Part shown: one piece after another, positions 34,001-40,971 of the stretch
How the letters are laid out: every line of letters starts with the position of its first letter
How positions within the stretch are numbered: the first letter of the stretch is position 1
Assembly (NCBI GenBank): GCA_964630925.1
Contig: CAZVZK010000003.1
Span: 62,001-126,000, forward strand
Length of the DNA: 64,000 bases
Origin: RGDT01 sp964630925
GTDB lineage: Bacteria > Planctomycetota > Planctomycetia > Gemmatales > Gemmataceae
Reading direction: 5' to 3'
Program-made: the position numbers and the translations under genes
The notes under the pieces: generated by a model
What the model saw: only the letters and a program-made list of their open reading frames with translations
Databases searched by the model: none
What the model was told of the DNA's origin: nothing

Positions 34001-35587
34001 GAGGTTGTTGAGGCTCGTGGCGTAGTCGGGGTGGCGAGCGCCGAGCAGCTCCTTGCTCAGCGCCAACGCCTGCCTGGACAGGGGCAGCGCCGCCTTGTAC
34101 TCCCCCATCGCCTGATGCATGGCGGCGACGTTGCTCAGGCTGTGGGCGTACTCGGGGTGCCTCTCCCCGTGCAGCTCCTTGCGCAGCGCCAACGCCTGCT
34201 TGAACAGGGGCAGCGCCGCCTTCTGTTCCCCCATCGCATAGTGGATGCCCGCGAGACAACTGAGGCTGTTGGCGTAGTCAGGGTGCCTCTCGCCCAGCAC
34301 CTCCTTGCGCAGCTCCAGCGCCTGCCTGCACAGGATCAGAGCGGCCTTGTGGTCCCTCATCGCCTCGTGCAGCATGGCGAGGTTGTTCAGGCTCGTGGCG
34401 TAGGAGGGGTGTCTGTCCCCACGTGCCTCCTTGGTGAGCGTCAGTGCCTGCTTGAACAGGGGCAACGCCGCCTCGTTGTCCCCCATCGCCTTGTAAAGCC
34501 CGGCGAGGTTGTTGAGGCTCTGGGAGTAGTGGCGGTGCTTGTCCCCCAGCACCTCCTTGCGCAGCGCCAACGCCTGTTTGTAGAGGGGTAGCGCCGCCTT
34601 GTGGTCACCCATCGCCTCGTGCAGCATGGCGAGGCTGTTTATGCTTTCCGCGTATTGTGGGTGCTTGTCCCCCAGTACGTCCTTGCGCAGCGCCAAGGCC
34701 TGCTGGAACAGGGGGAGGGCCGCCTTGTAGTCCCCCATCGTCTTGTGCATCTCGGCGATGCTGTCGAGGCTCGTGGCGTAGTCGGGGTGCCTCCCCCCCA
34801 AGGCCGCCTTGCGGGCCGCCGCCGCTTGCTTGTGGAGGGACAGCGCCGACTCGTGGTCCCTCATGGCCTTGTGGAGGTCCGCGAGGTTGTTGAGACTTTG
34901 GGCGTAGTCGGGGTGCCTCTCACCCAGCACCTCCTTGCGGATCGCCAACGCCTGCCTGTAGAGGGGCAGCGCCCCCTCGTGGTCCTTCAGGATGACATGC
35001 AGTAACGAGGCGAGGTTATGGAGGCTCTCGGCGTACTCGGGGTGCCTCTCACCCAGCACCTCCTTGCGCAGCGCCAACACCTGCCTCTCGAGGGGGACGG
35101 CCTTCGCCGATTCGCCATCGCGGTGCAACGCGAGCCCTTGCATCCTCAACGCCAGCGCCCGTCGCAGCGCCTCCCGCTGCTCCGCCGTCCGCCTCTGCTG
35201 CGCCAACGTCTCCTCCGACCTCAGCCGGGCGTCCACCGCCTTCCAGTGCCCTCCCCCCCAGAGCTTCGCCTGGACCCGCGCCGCCCTCTCGAAGTGCCCC
35301 GCCGCCCGGTCCCAGCGTCCCTGCGCCTCTTCCCACGAGGCCAGCCAGGATGACGCCGCATGAATGATTCGGCCGTCATGCCCATGCAGGCCCTGGAAGA
35401 CGGCCCGGGCCTTCTCCATGGTGGCGATGGCCTCCTCGCGGGCCCCCGCCTGCCACTCCCGCCGCGCCTTGTGGAACAGCGTGGCCCCTTCGGCGTCCAC
35501 CTTCGCCTGCTCCGGTGTGAGTACCGGCGGTGGCGCGGCCGCGCCGGCCACCCCCGCCATCACCGCCGACAGCAGCAACGCTCGCAT
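31025..35587 (-). CDS. Large TPR-CHAT protein, 1520 residues
   Basis: The start at 35587 (MRALLLSAVMAGVAG) has GGAGGGG upstream and a signal-like start. After about 160 helical residues come 19 tandem TPR units of exactly 42 residues (pattern LALRKEVLGERHPDYANSL, NNLAMLHEAMGDHKAALPLY), residues about 164-965. The C-terminal CHAT domain has HLATHGFF (His about 1332) and AVLSACETGLG (Cys about 1408) and ends LSGDWR. Repeat number is likely to vary because units are nearly identical. It is a probable caspase-like cysteine protease with a large sensing solenoid; partner and trigger are unknown. Confidence 0.92.
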   Translation of the reverse strand: MRALLLSAVMAGVAGAAAPPPVLTPEQAKVDAEGATLFHKARREWQAGAREEAIATMEKARAVFQGLHGHDGRIIHAASSWLASWEEAQGRWDRAAGHFERAARVQAKLWGGGHWKAVDARLRSEETLAQQRRTAEQREALRRALALRMQGLALHRDGESAKAVPLERQVLALRKEVLGERHPEYAESLHNLASLLHVILKDHEGALPLYRQALAIRKEVLGERHPDYAQSLNNLADLHKAMRDHESALSLHKQAAAARKAALGGRHPDYATSLDSIAEMHKTMGDYKAALPLFQQALALRKDVLGDKHPQYAESINSLAMLHEAMGDHKAALPLYKQALALRKEVLGDKHRHYSQSLNNLAGLYKAMGDNEAALPLFKQALTLTKEARGDRHPSYATSLNNLAMLHEAMRDHKAALILCRQALELRKEVLGERHPDYANSLSCLAGIHYAMGEQKAALPLFKQALALRKELHGERHPEYAHSLSNVAAMHQAMGEYKAALPLSRQALALSKELLGARHPDYATSLNNLAFLHRLMGEYKAALPLFRQALAIRKEALGERHPDYVSSLNNLAMMHKTVGDYKTALALYEEALALRKEVQGERHPDYASTLNNLAQLHESMGDRKAALPLSRRALALTKEALGERHPDYANNLDNLAMLLQEMGDNKAALILYKQAMAIRKEVLGDKHPDYGKSLDSLAGLHETLADHKAAMPLCQQALALRKEVLGDKHPDYASSLDSLASLHSAMGGHKAALPLFKQALAIRKDALGEKHPAYATSLNNLAILHEKMGDHKAALPLHRQALAIRKEVLGDRHRAYAESLNNLAMLHESMEENKAALPLFKQALAIHKEVLGESHPRYAASLNNLASLHSAMGDRKAALPLYEKAQAINKEALGEKHPHYALGLNNLAMMHKEMGDHKTALPLYKQALALAKEVLGDKHPDYANILNNLAALHSVMGDHKAALPLAEESLALTLAHLRGNASVQSDRQQFAAAAARDRLDVRLAIPDGPKYPPAAAHVLAWKGAILLRQQQRRLFLRLAGDPETRDASARLQSVTRRLAALRLSPTATREKLAALEKEQDDAQADLAKLSEAFQAERDKGRPDAAGLAAALPEGAALVDYLVSKNEIVAFIHRKGKPAARVDLGADADDVESAVQAWRRHLVGRRPEGGTGAALGRLIWAPLAKHLVGAKVVLISPDGVLGTVPFAALPGSKKGSYLIEDVAVAVVPVPSAIPEMMKPVAEGQRLAPSLLTAGGIDYDGGTPTLADTRGAPLDIPRAWAALPGTAVETRSIARSFAGYFKGGQLTELSSTKATARAVRAAMAEVRYAHLATHGFFAPETVKSLAGPARKGRPGEPKEPTGWHPLLLSGLAFAGANREPKAGEEDGILTALEVSEMDLSRLELAVLSACETGLGKVASGEGILGMQRAFAAAGARGVVASLWKVDDKATQQLMSDFYKLAWDAKAPLPRVEALRRSQLAMMRGEALDGKPRGTVRELDAERGARRAPPYYWAGFVLSGDWR
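32690..35098 (-). repeat. 19 tandem 126-bp coding repeats
   Basis: The TPR array is also a DNA repeat: 126-base units, nearly in phase, with strongly conserved stretches such as those encoding GERHPDYA and NNLA. Such arrays can expand or contract by recombination. Units differ enough to be told apart, so it is not a very recent expansion. Confidence 0.88.
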
Positions 35588-35807
35588 CGGAGCCCCTCCA
35601 GCCCATCCTTTCCCACAGGATAACGGACACTCCTCGCTGGGGCTACATCCGGAGGGCCGTTTCGGAGGGGGGCACCGCTGGAGGCGGGGTTGGATCGCCG
35701 GGGCGATTCGTTGCCGTCGCGTGGGGGGGGGTGTGAGGGGGTCAGGGAAACGAACTTCCACAAGTCGTTCTACTACTTGCATTTGCGTCGGGAGAGTTCG
35801 TTTCCCT

Positions 35808-35913
35808 GGTTCGTTTCCTTCCCTGATGGGCGTCCATACGCCTCCATCCGGGGTGTCTGCACTCCGCGGTTCGTTCCCTTCACCGATAGGTGTCCATCCG
35901 CCTCCATCCCGGG
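35808..35913. repeat. Two 46-bp imperfect direct repeats
   Basis: The 365-base space between the TPR-CHAT start and the ABC permease gene holds no convincing gene. It contains two related 46-base units (35808-35853 and 35868-35913, 60 bases apart), each beginning GGTTCGTT and ending with CGCCTCCATCC(C)GGG. They may be a dispersed intergenic repeat. They are upstream of the TPR-CHAT gene and downstream of the permease gene. Confidence 0.55.
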
Positions 35914-35951
35914 CGGGGCCTGATCCGGCGTGCGACCCTGTCCGTACGCCC

Positions 35952-37418
35952 TCACCCCGCCGGCTTCAGCCGCAGCCCACGCGGCACCACCCACCGCTCC
36001 GCCACGTCGAACAGCCCCTGCACCGCCAACGCCATCACGACGGCGGGGATCGCGCCGAGCAGCAGCAGCGCCGGGTCGTTCTTGTCCAGCCCCGCGATGA
36101 TCGCCTGCCCGTACCCGCCCGCCCCCACCAGCCCGCCAAGGGTCGCGAACCCCACGTTGATCACGGCCGCCGTCTTCACCCCCGCCAGGATCGACCGCGA
36201 CGCCATCGGCAATTCGATGAGCGTCAGTTGGTCCCACCAGGACAGCCCCAGCGCCTCCGCCGACTCGCGCACCGGGATGGGGATGTCCTGCAGCCCCGTC
36301 ACCGTGTTCCGCACGATGGGCAGCAGGCTGTACACGAACAGGGCCACCAGCGCCGGCGCCGTGCCGATGCGGTTGAGGATCACGATGAGGACGCTCAACA
36401 GCGCCAGGGCCGGGAACGTCTGGACCACGCTCACCAGCCCGAGGATGATCTGGCCGGCGATGGGCCGCCGCGCCGCGATCACGCCCAGGGGTATCGCGAA
36501 GAGGATCGCCGGCCCCAGCGACCCGGCCACCAGCAGCAGATGCTCCCACGTCATGCGCCACAGCCGCGCCCACCGGCTCTCCACGTCGGCCCGCACCGTG
36601 ACGCCGAGCGTCTCCCTGAGGAAGCCCGCCGCCACCGCCGTCTCCGGCTGCCTGTCGAGGTTCGTCTGACCGTTGAGGGTGATCATGGCCTTCGCGTCGA
36701 TCTTGCCCTCCAGACGCAGGATGGAGCGTTCGACGTGCGCCGGCAGGGTGTCGCGGTACAGGATGACCGCCTCGTAGGAGGGGAAGAATCGGCGGTCGTC
36801 CTCCAGCACGCGCAGGCCGTGGCCGGCGATCTCCGCGTCGGTGGTGTACACGTCGATCACGTCCACGGAGGTGCCGACGGCCCGGTACGCCAGCGTGTGC
36901 TCCATCCCCGGCGGCGTGGCGAACGGCAGGCCGTAATGCCGCTTCAAGCCGGGCCAGCCGTCGCCGCGCTCCAGGAAGGCGTGGCTGACGCCCATCCGCA
37001 GGCCCGGGTGCTTCACCAGGTCCGAGATCTTCGAGATGCCCAGCTCCGCCGCCTTGCCCTCCTTCATTGCCAGGGCGTAATTATTGCTGAACCCCAGCGA
37101 GCGGCTCATGCGGATGCCGCGCGTCGAAAGTTCTTTCTTCAACTGATCGAGAGTTAGATCCTGGCCGGCGAACAGCTCCTTGAGGAGCGTGCCGGTGTAT
37201 TCGACGTAGACATCGAGGGAGCCGTTGCCCAGGCCGTTCCACGTCTTGCTGGTGTCGCCGAGGCGCTCCAGGTGGCGGGCGTCGGCCCCGGCGTCGAGGG
37301 CCAGCAGACGCACCAGCTCGCCGAGGATGTGCGACTCGGTGAACGACTTGGAGCCGACGTTCACCACGGCGGCGGACGCGGGGTGTGCCATCAGCAGCAG
37401 GCAGACGGCGTATCTCAT
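35952..37418 (-). CDS. Betaine/choline-type ABC transporter: fused binding protein and permease
   Basis: This 488-residue protein joins a substrate-binding domain (residues about 17-275: VNVGSKSFTESHILGELV, VYVEYTGTLLKEL) with a five- to six-span permease domain (VESRWARLWRMTWEHLLLV to the end; the EAA-like LGLSWWDQLTLIELPM). The layout matches OpuC/ProX-ProW type importers for glycine betaine, choline or carnitine with the binding protein fused N-terminally, as known in several bacteria. It begins with a signal sequence (MRYAVCLLLMAHPASA). It overlaps the ATPase gene by four bases. The substrate is inferred. Confidence 0.87.
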   Translation of the reverse strand: MRYAVCLLLMAHPASAAVVNVGSKSFTESHILGELVRLLALDAGADARHLERLGDTSKTWNGLGNGSLDVYVEYTGTLLKELFAGQDLTLDQLKKELSTRGIRMSRSLGFSNNYALAMKEGKAAELGISKISDLVKHPGLRMGVSHAFLERGDGWPGLKRHYGLPFATPPGMEHTLAYRAVGTSVDVIDVYTTDAEIAGHGLRVLEDDRRFFPSYEAVILYRDTLPAHVERSILRLEGKIDAKAMITLNGQTNLDRQPETAVAAGFLRETLGVTVRADVESRWARLWRMTWEHLLLVAGSLGPAILFAIPLGVIAARRPIAGQIILGLVSVVQTFPALALLSVLIVILNRIGTAPALVALFVYSLLPIVRNTVTGLQDIPIPVRESAEALGLSWWDQLTLIELPMASRSILAGVKTAAVINVGFATLGGLVGAGGYGQAIIAGLDKNDPALLLLGAIPAVVMALAVQGLFDVAERWVVPRGLRLKPAG

Positions 37419-38155
37419 GGCGTCTTCACCCCCGGCGGACGCTGGGCGCGCACGAAGCGGCTGACGAACTCGTCGCGCGGCCTGGTGACGAAGTCCTCCA
37501 ACCCGCCGCTCTGGACGATGCGCCCGTCGCGCATCAGGATCAGGTCGTCGCCGAGGTACTCCGCCTCGCCGAGGTCGTGCGTGACCATCACGACGGTCTT
37601 GCGCAGCGAGCGGAAGATGTCGCGCAGGTCCGCTTGCAGGTCGGAGCGGATGATCGGGTCGAGCGCCCCGAGCGGCTCATCGAGCAGCACGAGCTCCGGG
37701 TCGAGGAACAGGGCGCGCATGAGGCTGACGCGCTGGCGCTGCCCGCCGGAGACCTCGACGGGGTAGCGGTCCAGGGCGTCGGCGGGGAAGTGCGTGAGGG
37801 CCACCAGCTCGTCGAGGCGGCGGGAGGTCTGTTCGGCGGGCCAGCCGAGGCGTCCGGCCATGAGGGTGGCGTTCTGGCGGGCGGTGAGGTGCGGGAAGAG
37901 GCCGCCGTCCTGCACGACGAAGCCGATGCGCCGGCGCAAGGCCCGCGCGGTGGCCGGGGTGAGGGGCTCGCCGCGGAAGCGCACCTCGCCGGTGTCGGGG
38001 GCGAGGAGGCCGGCGAGGAGGCGCAACAGGGTGGATTTGCCGCAGCCGCTGGGACCGAGCAGCACGGCCGTCCGTCCCTCGGGGATGACGAGATCAGTCG
38101 GGTGCAGGGCGGGGATGCCGTTGAAGGATTTGCCGGCCCCGGCGAGCTCGAGCAT
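37415..38155 (-). CDS. ABC transporter ATP-binding protein (osmoprotectant type)
   Basis: This 246-residue ATPase has Walker A GPSGCGKST, Q-loop VVQDGGLFPHL, signature VSGGQRQRVSL, Walker B LVLLDEPLGALDP and switch His in MVTHDLGEA. Its sequence places it with the OpuCA/ProV group, but it lacks the C-terminal CBS domains that sense ionic strength. Its stop overlaps the start of the fused permease by four bases, so it is the energising subunit of that importer. Confidence 0.92.
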   Translation of the reverse strand: MLELAGAGKSFNGIPALHPTDLVIPEGRTAVLLGPSGCGKSTLLRLLAGLLAPDTGEVRFRGEPLTPATARALRRRIGFVVQDGGLFPHLTARQNATLMAGRLGWPAEQTSRRLDELVALTHFPADALDRYPVEVSGGQRQRVSLMRALFLDPELVLLDEPLGALDPIIRSDLQADLRDIFRSLRKTVVMVTHDLGEAEYLGDDLILMRDGRIVQSGGLEDFVTRPRDEFVSRFVRAQRPPGVKTP

Positions 38156-38517
38156 GCGGCGGCCCTCGTGGGGTGGTGCTATCCTATGGGGCGGCGGGGC
38201 GGAATGCTCCGGGGGTGAAGCGCGTCACCGGGAGGACACCGCGCACCGCGTGTTCCCGAACTTTGGGAGTGCGTCGCGGCCTCACTTCTGGTATAATCCT
38301 CCGTGGGCGGCGCACTTTGCCCGCCCCCATCACGGACGAGACTGCCAACTTGACCTTGCCTTTCTTGGACGCTGCTCAGCCCATCCCAGCCCACGCAGAT
38401 CCCCCGAGAACGCCAACGACTTGACGCAGCTTGCGGACGCCCCGACGGGTGTTTCACGCCCGCGAAGGCGCTCTCCGTGCGCCCTGACACCGGCCCTCGA
38501 GGCCGCAAGGAAGACCG
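38156..38517 (+). promoter_or_regulatory. Intergenic region and long 5' leader of the RRM gene
   Basis: The 362 bases between the divergent ATPase and RRM genes hold no credible coding sequence. The plus-strand promoter is at 38289-38297, so the RRM mRNA would have a leader of about 210 bases. This resembles the long leaders of cold-shock-type RNA-binding protein genes. The leader contains several short palindromes but no riboswitch I can name. Confidence 0.5.
38289..38297 (+). promoter_or_regulatory. Extended -10 promoter
   Basis: TGGTATAAT is a perfect extended -10 element (TGnTATAAT). No matching -35 is present at 17 bases, as expected for extended -10 promoters. It directs transcription toward the RRM gene. 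Confidence 0.65.
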
Positions 38518-38793
38518 ATGACCAAGAACATCTTCGTGGGGAACCTCCCCTTCCAGACCACCTCCGACGAGGTGCGCGGCTGGTTCGCCGAGCACGGCAC
38601 GGTGACCCGCGCCCAGGTCGCCACCGACCGCGAGACCGGCCGCTCGCGCGGCTTCGCCTTCGTGGAGATGAGCGACGGCGGCGACGAGGCCATCGCCGCC
38701 CTGTCGGGCTACGAGCTGGGCGGCCGGGCCCTCACCGTCAACGAGGCCAAGCCCCGCGAGCCCCGCGCCCGCACCGGCGGCTACGGCCACTGA
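38518..38793 (+). CDS. RRM-type RNA-binding protein
   Basis: This 91-residue protein is a single RNA recognition motif with RNP2 (KNIFVGNLPF), RNP1 (SRGFAFVEM) and the expected beta-alpha-beta-beta-alpha-beta order. It ends with an Arg/Gly-rich tail (REPRARTGGYGH). Small RRM proteins of this type, found in cyanobacteria and planctomycetes, bind RNA and are often cold-responsive. The start at 38518 is just after AGGAAGACC. Its leader is long. Confidence 0.95.
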   Translation: MTKNIFVGNLPFQTTSDEVRGWFAEHGTVTRAQVATDRETGRSRGFAFVEMSDGGDEAIAALSGYELGGRALTVNEAKPREPRARTGGYGH

Positions 38794-38818
38794 CCCCGCC
38801 CGGCGGGTGATCCACGGA

Positions 38819-38843
38819 GGCGCCGGGCACATCGCCCGGCGCC
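38819..38843. terminator. Strong GC hairpin
   Basis: GGCGCCGGGC and GCCCGGCGCC form a perfect 10-bp stem with loop ACATC. It lies 25 bases after the RRM stop and before a small gene. It may end or slow transcription, though no T-run follows. Confidence 0.6.
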
Positions 38844-38888
38844 TGATCGCATTCAGGAGCGGGCCTGCCCCGCAGGAAGGCAACGACA

Positions 38889-39074
38889 ATGGCTCGGAAG
38901 TATGACCCCGCGAAGCTCAGCCTGGCGGCCGCCAGTTGGGACGTCCATCACGCCCTCGTCGCCGCGGTGCGGCGGCTCGTCAAGCTGGCCGGCGGCGTTA
39001 AGGAGGCGAAGGACGTCATCGACGCCATCGCCGCCGCGGACGCCCTCGAGGACGCCAAGGAAGAGGGGGCCTGA
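38889..39074 (+). CDS. Small hypothetical protein
   Basis: This 61-residue protein (MARKYDPAKLSLAAASWDVH) is helical and acidic at the C-terminus. A good AGGAAGG ribosome site lies ten bases upstream. No family is recognised. It follows the RRM gene in the same direction, beyond the hairpin. Confidence 0.6.
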   Translation: MARKYDPAKLSLAAASWDVHHALVAAVRRLVKLAGGVKEAKDVIDAIAAADALEDAKEEGA

Positions 39075-39097
39075 GGCGGCCACCCCGGACGCACGGC

Positions 39098-39379
39098 TCA
39101 CGCCACCACTTCCACGCCCTTCCAGAACGCCACACGCCCCGCGATCTGCTTCGCCGCGTCCTTCGGCGTGGCGTAATACCACGCCGCGTTCTCATTCGTC
39201 GCCCCGCCCGCCTCGACGTGGTAGTAGTTCGCCGTCCCCTTCCACCCGCACACCGTGGTGTGGCCGCTCGGCCTGAAATGCTCCATCTTCAGGGCCGCCG
39301 CCGGGAAATAGTGATTCCCCTCGACGACCACCGTGTCGTCACTCTCGGCGATCACCACGCTCTTCCAGACCGCCTTCAT
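39098..39379 (-). CDS. DUF427 family protein
   Basis: This 93-residue protein matches DUF427: MKAVWKSVVIAESDDTVVVE, GNHYFPAAALKMEHFRPS, TTVCGWKGTANYYHVEAGG and YYATPKDAAKQIAGRVAFWK. The family is small, widespread and of unknown activity, with conserved aromatic and Cys residues. Its start overlaps the end of the FadR-type gene by four bases, so they are co-translated. Confidence 0.9.
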   Translation of the reverse strand: MKAVWKSVVIAESDDTVVVEGNHYFPAAALKMEHFRPSGHTTVCGWKGTANYYHVEAGGATNENAAWYYATPKDAAKQIAGRVAFWKGVEVVA

Positions 39380-40050
39380 CGCCCGCCCTCCAGGTGCCGC
39401 ATGTTCACTTGCATGTGGTGGCGCATGGCCTCGGCGGCGCGGGCCGCGTCCCCCGCACGCACCGCCGCCAGGATCTCGGCGTGGTGGTCGGAGGCCAGGG
39501 CGGCGCCGTACTCGCCCAGCGTCTTGCGTCGGCTCTCGATCAGCACCTCCTGGATCGGCGCCAGCACGATCCCGAAGAACGGGTTGCCGCTCGCCTCCGC
39601 CAGGATCGCGTGGAACTCCAGGTCGGCGCGGACGTGAGCCTCCAGGCCCGCCGCCGGGTCCGACAACGCCGCCTGCGTCGCCTCCATCCGCGCGAGCTGG
39701 GCCTCGGTCCGGTGCCTCGCCGCCAGCTCGGCCAGCGCCGTCTCCAGCGGCATCCGCACCTGGGCGAGCTTCGCCAGGTCGGGATCGGCCCGGCGCATCA
39801 GACGCTGATACCCCTCGGTGATCGACCGGCCCGAGGGCGCCTCGACACGCGTGCCGGAGCCGTGGACGGTCCGCACCAGCCCGAGGCTGCCGAGCCGGTT
39901 CATCGCCTCGCGGACCGTGCTGCGTCCGACGTTGAACGTCCCGCACAGGGCGCGTTCCGGGGGCAGCGCCACGCCGGGGGCCAGCTCCCCCGACAGGATC
40001 TGGCTCTCGAAGTGATCGACGATTCGGGCGACCTTCTCGATGGTGGGCAC
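39376..40050 (-). CDS. GntR/FadR-family transcription regulator
   Basis: This 224-residue protein has a winged helix-turn-helix (VALPPERALCGTFNVGRSTV, REAMNRLGSLGLVRTVHGSG) and a FCD-type effector domain with metal-binding His (ADLEFHAILAEASGNPFF, DHHAEILAAVRAGDAARAAE, MRHHM). GTG at 40050 is chosen as start: it has GAGG at seven bases, while the upstream ATG at 40095 overlaps a palindrome. It probably controls carbon or organic acid use; the ligand is unknown. It overlaps the DUF427 gene. Confidence 0.87.
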   Translation of the reverse strand: MPTIEKVARIVDHFESQILSGELAPGVALPPERALCGTFNVGRSTVREAMNRLGSLGLVRTVHGSGTRVEAPSGRSITEGYQRLMRRADPDLAKLAQVRMPLETALAELAARHRTEAQLARMEATQAALSDPAAGLEAHVRADLEFHAILAEASGNPFFGIVLAPIQEVLIESRRKTLGEYGAALASDHHAEILAAVRAGDAARAAEAMRHHMQVNMRHLEGGR

Positions 40051-40096
40051 GGTGGGGCCTCGTGTCGATGGGCTGCTACCTTCCACCACTATCATA

Positions 40097-40112
40097 GCCT
40101 CACCGGTGAGGC
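40097..40112. promoter_or_regulatory. 16-bp perfect palindrome, candidate operator
   Basis: GCCTCACCGGTGAGGC reads the same on both strands. It lies about 47 bases before the GTG start of the FadR-type gene, where a repressor of that family would bind to control itself. Confidence 0.55.
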
Positions 40113-40192
40113 GTTGCCACAACCGCCCCGGACGCCGGGCCGACAAGGACGCCCGACAGCCGCACGCCCGGAACCGAAGTCGGGCCGAGGCG

Positions 40193-40930
40193 TCACAGCC
40201 CGCTGTCCTCGCGGGCGTGCGTGTAGGCCGCCTCCAGGTCGAGGGGGACGCATCCGGCGCCGCGGAGGTAGAGCGGCAGACGTGGGAGCGGCGCGCCGAC
40301 GGCGAGGGCCTCGCGCCACACGTCCAGCCGGCTCCGGGGCCGCTTCTTGGACGAGGTGGGCCGGTAGGCGACGGCGTAGAGCGGCGTGTCCTCCGGGAAC
40401 GCCGAGCCATCCGGGCCGCCGAGAAACGCCATCAAATCATCGTGCAGGTTGCCGCCCCGCGAGGTCACGATGTCCACGACGACGACGCCGATGCCCCGCT
40501 GGGCGTACGCGGCGCATTTGGCCACGAAGGCGCGAGTGGCCTCTTCGCGGTCCTTGTTACCGGGCGAAACCAGCTCGATGACGGCCACGACCCGCGCCCC
40601 GTCGCGCGTGTCGATGATGCGGACCTCGATGTCGTCAGGGAAGGTAATGCCGACCGAGCAGGAGACGGCGGGCGGGGCGTAGGTGGCGACGGCTGTCGCG
40701 GTGCCGCCGCCGTTGCCCAGGACTGCTATCTCCTCGTGCTCGCCCCGGTCGAATTCGGCGACATCTGCCTCGACGTGCCGGCCGAGGTGGATCTGGAATT
40801 CGGCGTAGTAGCGGGGCCGGGGCAGGAGGCGGTTCAGTTGGCGCATCATCCCATTGCAGAAGGAGCCGTGGAACGACTCCCATGCATGGCGCGGGAACAG
40901 GGGTGCATGGAAGTGGTCGAGTAGCGGCAT
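40193..40930 (-). CDS. DUF4058 family protein, copy 2
   Basis: This 245-residue protein is a paralogue of the gene at 14052-14783. It shows MPLLDHFHAP, WESFHGSFCNGMMRQLN, RYYAEFQIHLG, VVAVIELVSPGNKDREEATR and the ending GAGCVPLDLEAAYTHAR. AGGAGG sits four bases before the ATG at 40930. The family is of unknown role. It is divergent from the PfkB gene. Confidence 0.88.
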   Translation of the reverse strand: MPLLDHFHAPLFPRHAWESFHGSFCNGMMRQLNRLLPRPRYYAEFQIHLGRHVEADVAEFDRGEHEEIAVLGNGGGTATAVATYAPPAVSCSVGITFPDDIEVRIIDTRDGARVVAVIELVSPGNKDREEATRAFVAKCAAYAQRGIGVVVVDIVTSRGGNLHDDLMAFLGGPDGSAFPEDTPLYAVAYRPTSSKKRPRSRLDVWREALAVGAPLPRLPLYLRGAGCVPLDLEAAYTHAREDSGL

Positions 40931-40971
40931 GGGGCCTCCTCCTGGGGACGCCCCCATGATACCATCCCTGC

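Noticed and set aside
32033..34591. Long plus-strand frame opposite the TPR array
   Set aside because: It mirrors the 126-base TPR repeats and has repetitive residues (VVEAxGVxGV). This is a consequence of repeat coding on the minus strand.
32690..35098. Could the regular repeats be a CRISPR array?
   Set aside because: The repeats are 126 bases long, coding and without spacers, and they encode TPR units.
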